Positions 14,947 to 23,983 are shown, counted from the stretch's first letter. The stretch is 28,221 nt of DNA from Pseudomonadota bacterium (GCA_023423935.1 JAFAEQ010000004.1:1-28221); one strand, 5' to 3'. Numbers and translations: made by a program. Notes: generated from the sequence alone by a model not told the origin.

Positions 14947-16233
14947 ATGCTCGCTGGATTCCTGCATCGAAAACTCAACCTGCTGTCGGAGCGGATCGCT
15001 CGACTGAGTCTGCGGGCGCGTATTGCGGGCACGATGCTCGCGCTCGTCGCGGTGGCAGGGGTGATGCTGGCGGCGTGGGCGCTGCTGGCGGATGACCGGC
15101 TCAAACGCAATATCACCTACGATCTGTTATCCGAGGAGCTGACGCATTACGAGCAGCGTATGCGGATGGATCGCGGCGCTGAACCTTTGCGCTCGGCGCG
15201 ACTGAGCATCTATCGCTCCAGCGACTTCGCTGAGCTGCCGCGGCGTATCGCCACCCTCAAGCCAGGCCAGATGCATCGCGTACGGTCCGAAGGTCGGCTT
15301 CTCGATGTCCTCGTGCGCGACAGCGACTTCGGACGTCTCTACATCACCTACGATGTCACCACGCACGCGCGCCAGGAGCTCATCGCGGTGCTAATCATCG
15401 CGATCGGCGTGATTGCGATCGTGGCGACGGCAGGCTTCGCGGCGTTCGGCATTTCGCGACGCCTGGTGAAGCCCATCACTTCACTGGCGGACCGACTCAC
15501 GCAGATCGATCCGGGCGAGCGTCACGTACGCATCGGTGCGGAGTTTGCGGGTAACGAGCTCGAACCTATCGCGCATTCCATCGACACTTATATGGAGCGC
15601 CTCGATGGCTTCGTCGAGCGCGAGCAATCGTTCACGTCGACGGCAAGTCACGAGCTGCGCACCCCGCTCGCCGTGATTCGCGGCGCAGTCGAGTTGCTGG
15701 AGGCGCAACTCGCCGGCCGCCCTTCGGCCGCCAATGCACTGGCACGCATTCAGCGCGCAGTGCGCGAAATGACAGAGTTCACCGATGCCTTGCTCACGCT
15801 TTCGCGCGAAGAGCACACGCCGACCGACAGCGGCTGCGAGGTCCAGCAACTCCTGTTGCGCATGGTCGATGACCTGCGAGCCGTCGCACCCGACAAGCGC
15901 ATCACGGTCGCCATCGAACCTCAGCATCCTGTGCCCGTCGCCGCGCCAGAAAGTATGGTCGCGATGCTGATCGGCAACATCCTGCGTAACGCCTTGCAGC
16001 ACGGCACCGCTTCGGAGGTGCGATGCGAACTGCACGGCCGCGAGCTCAGCGTCGCGAATGCCGGCGCCTTGCCTCAGACGGATCTCACACTGGCAAGCTC
16101 GCGGCGCTTCACCACTCATCCACGCGGTCACGGCATGGGCCTGTATCTGGTCCGCCGCATCTGCGAGCGCTATCGCTGGAAGATCCGTCTCGAGAACACA
16201 CCTGAGGGTGTGCTGGCGACTGTGGGGTTTTAG
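14947..16233 (+). CDS. Sensor histidine kinase
   Basis: This 428-residue membrane kinase probably phosphorylates the OmpR-type regulator upstream. The layout is membrane segment 27-48, a short periplasmic sensor (about 49-143), membrane segment 144-169, HAMP linker 170-222, dimerisation box with phospho-acceptor H235 in SHELRTPL, N-box N344/N348 (NILRNALQHG), and G-box GHGMGLYL (394-401). The usual Asp of the G1 box (DxG) is Asn: VANAG, N371. This asparagine variant may alter ATP binding or reflect a divergent subfamily. The ATG abuts the repeat arm and has no Shine-Dalgarno. A hairpin terminator follows 1 bp after the stop. Confidence 0.92.
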   Translation: MLAGFLHRKLNLLSERIARLSLRARIAGTMLALVAVAGVMLAAWALLADDRLKRNITYDLLSEELTHYEQRMRMDRGAEPLRSARLSIYRSSDFAELPRRIATLKPGQMHRVRSEGRLLDVLVRDSDFGRLYITYDVTTHARQELIAVLIIAIGVIAIVATAGFAAFGISRRLVKPITSLADRLTQIDPGERHVRIGAEFAGNELEPIAHSIDTYMERLDGFVEREQSFTSTASHELRTPLAVIRGAVELLEAQLAGRPSAANALARIQRAVREMTEFTDALLTLSREEHTPTDSGCEVQQLLLRMVDDLRAVAPDKRITVAIEPQHPVPVAAPESMVAMLIGNILRNALQHGTASEVRCELHGRELSVANAGALPQTDLTLASSRRFTTHPRGHGMGLYLVRRICERYRWKIRLENTPEGVLATVGF

Positions 16234-16234
16234 T

Positions 16235-16255
16235 GATCCTGTGTTCAGGATCTTT
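16235..16255 (+). terminator. Rho-independent-type terminator after the kinase
   Basis: GATCCTG-TGTT-CAGGATC (16235-16252) forms a perfect 7-bp stem with a 4-base loop and is followed by TTT. It begins 1 bp after the kinase stop codon. The T-tract is short, so it may be weak. Confidence 0.5.
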
Positions 16256-16256
16256 G

Positions 16257-16294
16257 AAGGTAGCTAGCAAACTAGCAGACTAGTCGGCTAGCAG
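16257..16294. repeat. 38-bp CTAG octamer repeat, copy 1
   Basis: The 38 bases beginning AAGGTAGCTAGCAAACTAGC occur again without change at 20806-20843. The core is CTAG repeated every 8 bases (CTAGCAAA, CTAGCAGA, CTAGTCGG, CTAGCAG). It lies between the kinase terminator and the DUF2905 gene. Confidence 0.85.
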
Positions 16295-16372
16295 CTTCTT
16301 CCGCTCCGCGTTGACACGGAACTGGAAGTCCGCTGATCTGTTGACTCGATGAGCCTTCAAGAACGGGTTGAT

Positions 16373-16573
16373 ATGCAGCGCACTCTGATCGTGATCGGTC
16401 TTGCGGTGGCGGCGATCGGGCTGGCGTGGCCGTGGATTTCGCGACTGCCGCTGGGGCGTCTGCCGGGCGACATCGTCGTCGATCGCCCGGGCTTCAAGTT
16501 CTTCATGCCTATCACGACGATGATCATCGTGAGCGTCGTGCTCTCGTTGATTCTCTGGTTATTCCGGAAGTGA
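16373..16573 (+). CDS. DUF2905 small membrane protein
   Basis: This 66-residue protein fits the DUF2905 family in length and sequence: an N-terminal membrane segment (about 3-18), a central RLPLGRLPGDIVVDRPGFKF block that is the family signature, and a second membrane segment (about 42-61) ending LWLFRK. Its function is unknown. The frame opens at 16349, but the family starts at MQRTLIVIGL, so I use the ATG at 16373 (ACGGG upstream, weak). The gene ends at the edge of the first CTAG repeat island. Confidence 0.88.
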   Translation: MQRTLIVIGLAVAAIGLAWPWISRLPLGRLPGDIVVDRPGFKFFMPITTMIIVSVVLSLILWLFRK

Positions 16574-17174
16574 AAGGATCTCCACGGCGGACCTTCCGTC
16601 GAGGCCCTAGGCTCTAGGCGCTAGGCGCTGGCCAGAAGAGGATTCAGAGTTCTCTGCAGAGAAGATCTCCACGGGGATCACGGGGGCACGGGGTTAGAGA
16701 ACTGATTCGCAGGATTTCTGATCGGTCTCAACCTGGAGCCTAGCGCCCATGAGCTAGCACCTTCCGTCGAGGTCCTAGGCTCTAGGTTCTAGGCGCTAGC
16801 CAGAACGAGCATTCCTTGTCTTTGTGGGTTCGACTTCAGTCGAACATTTCAGGCAGTCCGGACAAACCTAGAGCCTAGCGCCTAGTAGCTAGCACCTTCC
16901 GTCGAGTAGCACCTTCCGTCGAGGCTCTAGGTTCTAGGTCCTAGGCTCTAGCCAGAATGACTCTTCCATTCTTTGTGGGTTCGACTTCAGTCGAACATTC
17001 CGGGCATCCGGACAAACCTAGAGCCTAGCACCTAGTAGCTAGAACCTTCCGTCGAGGTCCTAGGCTCTAGGCTCTAGGCGCTAGCCGGAATGAGCCTTCC
17101 ATTCTTGTGTGATTTGTCTTCAACCTAGAGCCTAGCGCCTAGTAGCTAGTACCTTCGGTCAAGGTCCTCGGGCT
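16574..17174. repeat. Repeat island 1 (CTAG hairpin plus REP-like units)
   Basis: No gene is present. The island holds tandem composite units between two convergent genes. CTAG hairpins span 16731-16801, 16866-16953, 17016-17086 and 17123-17179, each with heptamers CCTAGNN, a CACCTTCCGTCGAGG loop region and heptamers NNCTAGG. REP-like hairpins GTTCGACTTCAGTCGAAC lie at 16828-16845 and 16979-16996. The conserved block GATCTCCACGGGG occurs at about 16664 and, decayed, at 16578. Confidence 0.85.
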
Positions 17175-17990
17175 CTAGGAGGCGAGATGGGACGCGCGCG
17201 GACGTTCGCCGCGACGCGGGGTCATGCGGCGCGCGACGGCATCGACATCGCGAATCCATCCGTCGATGTAGCACGCGACTTCCTGCCAGTGAGCCTGACC
17301 CTGGATGAAGTGACCGCGGCCGGCGAACTGCACGAAATCGGTCCGGCTGTCTTCGTCGGTGTAGGCATTGGCGTTTCGTTCGCACAGACGCGGCGGGATG
17401 ATCCGATCCTCCTCTGCGGCGACGAACAACAGTGGTTCGTGCGGTGCCGTGGTATCGATCCGCGACTCTTCGCTCAGACAATCGCGCAGGATCGATTGCG
17501 GGCTCGGCGTCACATACCGATACCAGGCCGCATCCGAGTCGAACCGGTGCATGGTGTTGCCATAGATCTCATGGAACGTATCGAGATCCGGACAGACCGG
17601 CGTGCGTTCGGTGGTGGCCGCGAGCATGGCTTGCATCGCTGCAGGCTCTGCCTCGAAGAGTCCCGCTGGTGGCATCGAGCACATCGCAACACCGAGACGA
17701 CCGATCCCCTTGGCGATGAGCTTCTGGACGATGAGCCCACCGACCGAATGGCCGATGAGGATCAGATCCTCATGGCCGGCGGCTTCCTGCTCCATGCGAC
17801 CCATGACTTCATTGAGACATAGCGAGCTGAAGCCCGCGGGCACATGAGCACGCAGATCGCCGGGATCGCCGTCGAGCATCGGCCAGGCGGGCGCGATGCA
17901 GTCATATCCCCTACGCTCAAAGAATTCCTTCCACGGCTTCCAGCTGCGCGGGTTCATGAACATACCGTGGATGAGCATGACGGTGGCCAT
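17175..17990 (-). CDS. Alpha/beta hydrolase
   Basis: This 271-residue alpha/beta-hydrolase fold protein has oxyanion-hole segment HGMF (8-11), nucleophile elbow GHSVGG (S82), acid D194 in AAEEDRIIP and H226 in GRGHFIQG, so the triad is complete. No signal peptide is seen, so it is probably cytoplasmic; the substrate is unknown. The frame opens at a TTG (18017), but the ATG at 17990 is preferred because GAGAAG lies 6 bases upstream and the protein then begins at the first beta strand. Its TAG stop is the CTAG at the edge of repeat island 1. It is divergent from the GH3 gene. Confidence 0.87.
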   Translation of the reverse strand: MATVMLIHGMFMNPRSWKPWKEFFERRGYDCIAPAWPMLDGDPGDLRAHVPAGFSSLCLNEVMGRMEQEAAGHEDLILIGHSVGGLIVQKLIAKGIGRLGVAMCSMPPAGLFEAEPAAMQAMLAATTERTPVCPDLDTFHEIYGNTMHRFDSDAAWYRYVTPSPQSILRDCLSEESRIDTTAPHEPLLFVAAEEDRIIPPRLCERNANAYTDEDSRTDFVQFAGRGHFIQGQAHWQEVACYIDGWIRDVDAVARRMTPRRGERPRASHLAS

Positions 17991-18150
17991 GGATCTTCTC
18001 GCTGTAATGACAGGCAAACGCTGAGCCGACCAACGTTCTACCCCGATGTCACGTTCCGCGCACTCAGCACTTATTACAAGGTGACGGCCGCGTTCTAAGA
18101 ACTGCGCTGCGATGCCAGAATGCAGCCTTCATGAAAGGAAGGATTCGCTG
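17991..18150. promoter_or_regulatory. Divergent spacer, hydrolase / GH3
   Basis: This 160-bp gap between two divergent starts must hold their promoters. I see no clear -35/-10 pair or operator. AAGGAAGG at 18135-18142 is a good ribosome binding site that fixes the GH3 start at 18151. Confidence 0.45.
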
Positions 18151-20406
18151 ATGGCTCGATCGTTCGCGCTCATTGCTGCAACCGTATCCACAGTCCTCGC
18201 CGGAGCGGTGGCCCCGCCCCTCCACGCCCAGACACCGCGCGATCCGCAGATCGAGGCGCTCATCGCGCAGATGACGATCGAGGAAAAAGCAGGACAACTG
18301 ACGATTCTCGCGGATGACACGCGCAACTCTGCTGAAGGCGTGAACCCCGAGTTCAAGCGCCGCAAGGTCGACGGCATGCTCAAGGAGATCCGCGAAGGCC
18401 GCGTCGGTGCACTGTTCAACGGACGAGGCGCGGCGGCCGGGCGGGAAACTCAACGCATCGCTGTCGAGCAGTCGCGACTCAAGATTCCGCTGCTGTTCGG
18501 CGCCGATGTGATCCATGGATTCCAGACGATTTTTCCGATTCCTTTGGGAGAAGCGGCCAGCTTCGACCCGGATCTGGCGAGGCGCACCGCCCGAGTTGCT
18601 GCGATCGAGTCAACGGCGTCGGGCATTCACTGGACGTTCGCGCCGATGGTCGACATCGCGCGCGATCAGCGCTGGGGACGCGTCAGCGAAGGCGCAGGCG
18701 AGGATGTGTACCTGGGCAAGCTCTTCGCGGCTGCGCGCGTTCGAGGCTTTCAGGGCGACGACATCACGGCCGAGGATTCGATGATCGCAACGCCGAAACA
18801 CTTCGCCGCATACGGCGCGGTGTCAGGCGGTATGGAATACAACACGGTCGAGATCTCGATGCCGACCTTGCGCGAAGTGCACTTCCCTCCGTTCCAGGCG
18901 GCCTTCGATGCCGGCGCGCTCACCACGATGAGCTCGTTCAACGACATCAACGGTGTGCCCGCGTCGGGCAGTCACTGGTTGCAAACCGAAGTGCTGCGGG
19001 GCGAATGGGGCTTCAAAGGCTTCGTGGTGTCCGACTACACGGCGGACAAGGAGCTGATCCGTCACGGCTACGCCGCCGACGATCGCGACGCCACGCGCAT
19101 TGCGCTCAGCGCCGGTGTCGACATGAGCATGCAAAGCAGCCTCTACATAGCCGAGCTTCCGAAGCTCGTCGCATCCGGCGCGCTTCCCATGGCGACGGTC
19201 GATGAAGCCGTCCGGCGAGTGCTGTACGTCAAGAAGGCGATCGGCCTGTTCGACAATCCGTATCGCTCGCTGGATCCCGCGCGCGAGAAGAGCCAGATCG
19301 GAATCTCGGCACATCGCGCACTCGCGCGCGAAGCGGCTCGCAAGTCGATCGTTCTGCTGCGCAATGAACGCAACGTGCTGCCGCTTGCGAAGAATGCACG
19401 CATCGCCGTGATCGGCCCACTCGGCGACGATCACAAGAACCTGTTCGGTCCCTGGACGCTGTTCGGCAAGGTGCAGGAATCGATCTCGTTGAAACAGGGT
19501 CTCGCGAATGCTGGCGCCACACATGTCACCGTCGTGCAAGGCTCGAACATCGAATCGCCGATCGCAGGCGGAGTCGATGCGGCAGTGAAAGCCGCGAAGA
19601 ATGCGGATGTCGTTCTGCTTGCGATCGGTGAAAGCGAGCACATGAGCGGCGAGGCACAGTCGCGCACTTCCATCGTTGTACCCGAAGCTCAGCAGGCGCT
19701 GGCGGAGGCCGTTGCCGCGACGGGCAAACCGATCGTGGTGTTATTGAGCAGCGGTCGCGCGCTCGCGCTGCAAGGCGCCGTACGCAAGGCAGATGCGATC
19801 CTCGTGAACTGGTTCCTGGGTTCCGAAGCCGGCAATGCGCTCGCCGATGTTCTCTTCGGCGACTACAACCCGTCAGGCCGACTGCCCGTGAGCTTCCCCT
19901 TCGAATCGGGACAGCAGCCCTATTTCTACAATCACCGCAGCACCGGCCGACCGCTCGATCCCAACGATTCGCCGGCCTTCAAAGCGAGGTATCGCGAAAC
20001 GCCGAATGAAGCGCTCTACCCGTTCGGTCATGGACTCAGCTATTCAACCATCACCTACAGCGATGTGAAGCTCAGCGGCGGGACACTTCCGTGGAACGGC
20101 ACGATCACTGCGACTGCAACGATCAAGAACACCGGCTCACGCGCCGCCGAAGAAACCGCGCAGCTTTACATCCACGACCGTGTCGCGAGCATCACCCGCC
20201 CCGTGCGCGAACTGAAAGGCTTCAAGAAAGTGAAACTCGAACCCGGCGCCAGCGCGGAAGTGAGCTTCGAGCTCAGCCGCAAGGATCTCGAGTTCGTCGG
20301 CCTGCAAAACACCTGGATCGCCGAACCCGGCGCATTCGACGTGTGGATCTCCCCGTCATCGGCCACAGGAAAGAGTGCGCGATTCGAGCTGGCGAGTGGG
20401 GAGTAG
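18151..20406 (+). CDS. bglX: Secreted glycoside hydrolase family 3 beta-glucosidase (BglX-like)
   Basis: This 751-residue GH3 enzyme should release terminal beta-linked glucose or related sugars from oligosaccharides in the periplasm. A signal peptide covers about 1-27 and ends PPLHAQ. The N-terminal barrel includes LLFGADVIHGFQTIFPIPLG, KHFAAYG (H217 region) and the nucleophile D295 in GFVVSDYTAD. The second domain has the candidate acid/base E501 in MSGEAQSRTS. The C-terminus (about 655-725) is the fibronectin-III-like domain usual in BglX. Length fits BglX. The ATG at 18151 has AAGGAAGG upstream, while the earlier in-frame ATG (18112) would bury the signal peptide. It ends at repeat island 2, facing a convergent gene. 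Confidence 0.93.
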   Translation: MARSFALIAATVSTVLAGAVAPPLHAQTPRDPQIEALIAQMTIEEKAGQLTILADDTRNSAEGVNPEFKRRKVDGMLKEIREGRVGALFNGRGAAAGRETQRIAVEQSRLKIPLLFGADVIHGFQTIFPIPLGEAASFDPDLARRTARVAAIESTASGIHWTFAPMVDIARDQRWGRVSEGAGEDVYLGKLFAAARVRGFQGDDITAEDSMIATPKHFAAYGAVSGGMEYNTVEISMPTLREVHFPPFQAAFDAGALTTMSSFNDINGVPASGSHWLQTEVLRGEWGFKGFVVSDYTADKELIRHGYAADDRDATRIALSAGVDMSMQSSLYIAELPKLVASGALPMATVDEAVRRVLYVKKAIGLFDNPYRSLDPAREKSQIGISAHRALAREAARKSIVLLRNERNVLPLAKNARIAVIGPLGDDHKNLFGPWTLFGKVQESISLKQGLANAGATHVTVVQGSNIESPIAGGVDAAVKAAKNADVVLLAIGESEHMSGEAQSRTSIVVPEAQQALAEAVAATGKPIVVLLSSGRALALQGAVRKADAILVNWFLGSEAGNALADVLFGDYNPSGRLPVSFPFESGQQPYFYNHRSTGRPLDPNDSPAFKARYRETPNEALYPFGHGLSYSTITYSDVKLSGGTLPWNGTITATATIKNTGSRAAEETAQLYIHDRVASITRPVRELKGFKKVKLEPGASAEVSFELSRKDLEFVGLQNTWIAEPGAFDVWISPSSATGKSARFELASGE

Positions 20407-20745
20407 CGGGGCTCGAACTCAACAGTGGAAGCCGGCAGCTCAGCACTAAGATGGGCTGTCAGCTAGCTGCCTTTATGTAGGCTCGACCTGTAGGTTCGAC
20501 CTTGTAGGTTCGACCTTGTAGGTTCGACTTCAGTCGAACTCCAAATGTCCGGCTGAGCCGGCCCCTCAGTGAGGAGGAGAAGATCTCCACGGGGACCACG
20601 GGGTGCGCGGGGCTAGAGAGTGGAACTGATGCGCAGGATTTCTCATTTGTCTTCAACCTAGAGCCTAGTACCTAGCGCCTAGCACCTGGATCGAGGCTCT
20701 AGGTCCTAGGCTCTAGGCTCTAGCCAGAATGACTCTTCCATTCTT

Positions 20746-20800
20746 TGTGGGTTCGACTTCAGTCAAACACTCCAGATGTCCGGCTGAAGCCGGACCCACA
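20746..20800. repeat. REPIN-like inverted pair, copy 1
   Basis: A left REP (TGTGGGTTCGACTTCAGTC, one stem base changed to give TCAAAC) faces a right inverted REP (TGTCCGGCTGAAGCCGGA, then CCCACA) across the spacer CTCCAGA. The stems of the two halves differ by compensatory changes. Confidence 0.75.
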
Positions 20801-20805
20801 GGGGG

Positions 20806-20843
20806 AAGGTAGCTAGCAAACTAGCAGACTAGTCGGCTAGCAG
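20806..20843. repeat. 38-bp CTAG octamer repeat, copy 2
   Basis: Identical over 38 bases to 16257-16294, 4.5 kb away, implying recent duplication or gene conversion. CTAG recurs every 8 bases. Confidence 0.85.
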
Positions 20844-21005
20844 GACCGAACAGGAATGTCTTCTCTGGCTAGCTAGCAGACCAGTCGGCTAGTGGAGTCT
20901 CCGGCTACAGCCAGGCTGCAGCCAGACCCACAGGGGAAATCTCTTCTCTGGCCAGCAGACCAGCGGACTAGTTGGCTAGTTGCTTCCTACTCGGCTCGCC
21001 GCCTC

Positions 21006-22166
21006 CTACTTGGCCAACGCCTGCTGGAGATCTTCGATCAGATCCTGTTCGTCTTCGATGCCGCACGACAGGCGCATGGTGTGCGCGGTGACGGCGGCCC
21101 ATTCGCGCTCGGCGGCGTTCAAATCGCGCGGCATCATGAGCTGTCCGGGTTGAATCAGTGATTCGGTGGAGCCGACGCTCGCTGCGAGAGTGAAGAGCTT
21201 CAATGCATTCGCAAACGACTGAGGTTGCTGCGCGGCTTTCAGATCGAACGTCACGATGGTTCCCATGTCGTGCATCTGGCGTTTGGCGAGCGCGTGTTGT
21301 GGATGGGACGCGAGACCCGGATAGCGCACCGCTTCGACAGCAGGGTGCGATTCGAGAAAACGCGCAACTGCGGCGGCGGTTGCACACTGACGGTCGTAGC
21401 GCAGGAAGTAGGTTTTGAGTCCGCGCTGAATCAGGAATGCAGTGTGCGGATCGAGTGCCGAGCCGTGCACGATGAAATCCCCTTTCATGCCGTCGATCAG
21501 TTCGCGCCGCGCGATCACTGCGCCGCCCATGACATCGCCGTGACCCGATGCGTACTTGGTCAGGCTGTGCACGAACACATCGACGTCGAACTGGCCGTGG
21601 TTGTGGAAACCGGCGAAGGTGTTGTCGAGCACCGTGAGCGCGCCGTGGGTCCGGGCGAGCGAGGTGATGCGTTCGATGTCGGCCACTTTGAGCACTGGGT
21701 TCGTGGGCGATTCGAACAACACGAGTCGCGTAGGCGTCGTGCTCAGGATTTCTTCCAGCCTGTCCAGATGCTCGATGGACAGCACCGTGTGTCGCACGCC
21801 ATAGCGACTCAGCAATCGTCGCACTGCAAGACGTGAAGGCTGATAGGACTCCGCGAACAGCACGACATGATCGCCCTGGCTGCACAAGGCCATCATCGTG
21901 ATCGTCACCGCCGCGACACCCGAAGCCGTGAGCAGGCAGGCATCGCGTCCTTGCAGCTGCGCGAGCGTGAGCTCGAGCTGACGCAACGTGGGATTGGAGA
22001 CGCGCGAATACTGATAGCCGTCGCGCTCGCCGCGCGACTGTCGCTGCGACTCTTCCACATCGTCGAAGGTGAACTTCACCGTCTGGTAGATCGGCGCCAC
22101 GAGCGCGCGGTTGTCCTCAGGGACGCGCACCTGCGGCGGGTGATTGACGAATGTTCTGGGCTTCAT
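21006..22166 (-). CDS. Cystathionine gamma-synthase/lyase family PLP enzyme
   Basis: This 386-residue Cys/Met-metabolism PLP enzyme belongs to the fold that includes cystathionine gamma-synthase, cystathionine gamma-lyase, methionine gamma-lyase and O-acetylhomoserine sulfhydrylase. It shows Y53/R55 (YSRVSNPT), the D181 pyridine-binding strand (LDNTFAGFHN), the Schiff-base K204 in HSLTKYASGHGDVMGG, and the late STESLIQPG and MRLSCGIED motifs. Which reaction it performs is not resolvable: GH in place of the usual GHSD/GHCD after the lysine segment is KYASGHGDV. It starts at an ATG without a clear ribosome binding site, with repeat island 3 beginning soon upstream and island 2 just beyond its stop. 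Confidence 0.9.
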   Translation of the reverse strand: MKPRTFVNHPPQVRVPEDNRALVAPIYQTVKFTFDDVEESQRQSRGERDGYQYSRVSNPTLRQLELTLAQLQGRDACLLTASGVAAVTITMMALCSQGDHVVLFAESYQPSRLAVRRLLSRYGVRHTVLSIEHLDRLEEILSTTPTRLVLFESPTNPVLKVADIERITSLARTHGALTVLDNTFAGFHNHGQFDVDVFVHSLTKYASGHGDVMGGAVIARRELIDGMKGDFIVHGSALDPHTAFLIQRGLKTYFLRYDRQCATAAAVARFLESHPAVEAVRYPGLASHPQHALAKRQMHDMGTIVTFDLKAAQQPQSFANALKLFTLAASVGSTESLIQPGQLMMPRDLNAAEREWAAVTAHTMRLSCGIEDEQDLIEDLQQALAK

Positions 22167-22938
22167 GACAGCGGCCGTTCAATGGATTGGCCGCAGCGTT
22201 GGGCAAGGACTTCTCGGCGTCAAGATCTCACGAGGAGAAGAAGGAGGATCTCCACGGGGAACACACCTTCCGTCGAGGCTCTAGGTCCTAGGCTCTAGGC
22301 GCTAGCCAGAATGAGACCTACATTCTTGTGGGTTCGACTTCAGTCGAACATTCCGGGCTTTGCTGCAGAGAAGATCTCCACGGGGAGCACGGGGTGCACG
22401 GGGTTAGAGAACTGATGCGCAGGATTTCTCATTTGTCTTCAACCTAGCGCCTAGCGCCTAGTACCTAGCACCTTGGTCGAGGCTCTCGGTCCTAGGCTCT
22501 AGCCGCTAGCCAGAAGAGCCTCCATTCCTTGTGGGTTCGACTTCAGTCGAACAGGAGATGTCCGGCTGAAGCCGGACCCACAGTGGGAGGACGAGGATCT
22601 CCACGGGAACCACGGGGTGCCCTGGGTTGGAGAACTGATGCACAGGATTTCTGATTTGTCTTCAACCTAGAGCCTAGTACCTAGCGCCTAGCACCTTCCG
22701 TCGAGGCTCTAGGTCCTAGGCGCTAGCCAGAATGAGCCTTCCATTCTTGTGTGATTTGTCTTCAACCTAGCGCCTAGTAACTAGTGCCTAGCACCTTCCT
22801 TCGAGGTGAAGCCGGACCCACAGTGGGGAGGAGAAGAATCTCCACGGGGATCACTGGGGCACGGGGTTAGAGAACTGATGCACAGGATTTCTGATTGGTC
22901 TTCAACCTAGAGCCTAGCGCCTAGTACCTAGCACCTCT
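22167..22938. repeat. Repeat island 3
   Basis: No gene is present. Repeat units start near 22244, each introduced by GATCTCCACGGGG-type sequence (about 22245, 22373, 22595, 22836). CTAG hairpins are complete at 22442-22511 and 22665-22728; a right arm alone is at 22277-22307 and left arms alone at 22765-22795 and 22905-22935. A single REP-like hairpin is at 22332-22349. Unlike the other islands it lies upstream of a gene (the PLP enzyme), which must have its promoter in or beside the first 80 bp. The island's last CTAG supplies the stop codon of the next gene. Confidence 0.85.
22530..22582. repeat. REPIN-like inverted pair, copy 2
   Basis: Left REP TGTGGGTTCGACTTCAGTCG (stem GTTCGACT/AGTCGAAC at 22535-22552) and inverted right REP (stem TCCGGCT/AGCCGGA at 22561-22576, then CCCACA) are separated by GGAGA. 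The same 53-bp arrangement recurs at 25636-25688. Confidence 0.8.
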
Positions 22939-23310
22939 CTAGCCCGACAGCACCCACTGCTCCGCTTCGTCCATGTCGCGGAAGACCTTGAGGTCGGCGC
23001 GCTGCACGCTCTGTTCGGTCAGCTGCTGATACATGCGTGCCATGCCGAACTCGAGTTGACGGGCGACTACGATGGCTTGTCGGCCGATCTCGCTGGTGCC
23101 GCTCAGAAAGTGCGCGTAGTCGAGCATGTCGTTGTATTTGATGTCGACGTTGGCGTCGCGGAGGTCGGCGAGGATGTTCAGTTTCGTGCGGTACAGAGGA
23201 TCGCGGCGGGTCACGATGACGAGCTCGCGCAGGTCCGCGGCAGTGATGCGATCCCACAGTCGCTGCCGCAGGAGGTTGCGATCGAGATCGAATGAATAGC
23301 TGAAGGGCAC
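22939..23310 (-). CDS. SpoIIAA/STAS-like small protein
   Basis: This soluble protein of about 123 residues opens with a beta strand (PFSYSFDLDRNLLRQRLWDR), has a central ILADLRDANVDIKYNDMLD segment and ends with FRDMDEAEQWVL. The last motif and overall length resemble the SpoIIAA-like/STAS-SEC14 group of cytoplasmic proteins of unknown role; this is a resemblance, not a firm match. The frame runs open to 23451, but I choose the GTG at 23310: GAGGA lies about 9 bases upstream and the protein starts at the first strand. Its TAG stop is the CTAG at the edge of repeat island 3. It is divergent from the DOMON-like gene. Confidence 0.65.
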   Translation of the reverse strand: MPFSYSFDLDRNLLRQRLWDRITAADLRELVIVTRRDPLYRTKLNILADLRDANVDIKYNDMLDYAHFLSGTSEIGRQAIVVARQLEFGMARMYQQLTEQSVQRADLKVFRDMDEAEQWVLSG

Positions 23311-23443
23311 GTCTGGCGTCCTCGTCGAAGCCGCGCGAGCATACCGGGCAAAATGCGTTGCGACACAGCTGTCAGTGCAATTTGCAGAATGCATCACTCC
23401 ACGGGTACAACGCATTCGCAATTCGCTACGCAGCGACAACCAC

Positions 23444-23983
23444 ATGAGCACCTTCGAGCTTCAACCTCATCCGGACATTCCGACGCCTTTCGTCGAGCAG
23501 CTGCGCGTCTGCGTCGAGCCGCAGGCGGATGGTTGCGTGCGCTTTCGCTTTGAGGTGCTCGGGGATCTGGCGAAGCTCGAAGTCCCGGCAGTCAGCGCTG
23601 CAAAGCGCACTGATGGATTGTGGCGGGCCACCTGCTTCGAGGTTTTCCTGCGGGGCGCAGACGCAACCGGCTACGAGGAATGGAATTTCGCCCCGTCCGG
23701 CGAGTGGGCGGCCTATCGATTCGATGCCTATCGCAAAGGAATGAGGCCGCTGGAACTCGCACACGAACCGACCATCCGCTGGCGTGCCGACGCGCGACGC
23801 GGCGAGCTCGATGTCCTCATCACGCGAGCGGCTCCCTCGGTATCGCTCCACATGGGGCTCAGTGCCGTACTGCGAGACCGCAGTGGGAAGATCTATTACT
23901 GGGCCCTGCAGCATCCCCCGGGCAAGCCCGACTTTCATCACGCCGCAGGGTTTGCCGGAACGCTCGATGGAGACATCGACTGA
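23444..23983 (+). CDS. DOMON-like domain protein
   Basis: This 179-residue protein resembles the DOMON-like, beta-sandwich family (the group annotated near murB). Conserved blocks are LWRATCFEVFLRG, YEEWNFAPSGEWAAYRFDAYRKGMRP and the late YYWALQHPPGKPDFHHAAGF. These folds usually bind a sugar or haem, but the ligand is unknown. There is no signal peptide, so it is likely cytoplasmic. The frame opens at 23375; the ATG at 23444 is chosen because the family begins near FELQPHP. No strong ribosome binding site is visible. The DUF1343 gene follows after 65 bp on the same strand and is probably in the same operon. Confidence 0.82.
   Translation: MSTFELQPHPDIPTPFVEQLRVCVEPQADGCVRFRFEVLGDLAKLEVPAVSAAKRTDGLWRATCFEVFLRGADATGYEEWNFAPSGEWAAYRFDAYRKGMRPLELAHEPTIRWRADARRGELDVLITRAAPSVSLHMGLSAVLRDRSGKIYYWALQHPPGKPDFHHAAGFAGTLDGDID

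Larger units (their letters stand above)
20407..21005. repeat. Repeat island 2
   Basis: No gene is present. It includes four tandem TGTAGGTTCGACCT-type units at 20476-20540, the last forming a full hairpin at 20522-20539; block GATCTCCACGGGG at about 20582; a complete CTAG hairpin at 20656-20725; a REPIN-like pair at 20746-20800; and the 38-bp CTAG octamer repeat at 20806-20843 with decayed copies near 20868-20895 and 20947-20984. It lies between the convergent GH3 and PLP-enzyme genes. Confidence 0.85.

Noticed and set aside
21006..21885. A 305-codon minus-strand frame (20968-21885) overlapping the PLP enzyme
   Set aside because: It is an Arg/Ser-rich shadow in another frame of the well-supported PLP-enzyme gene.
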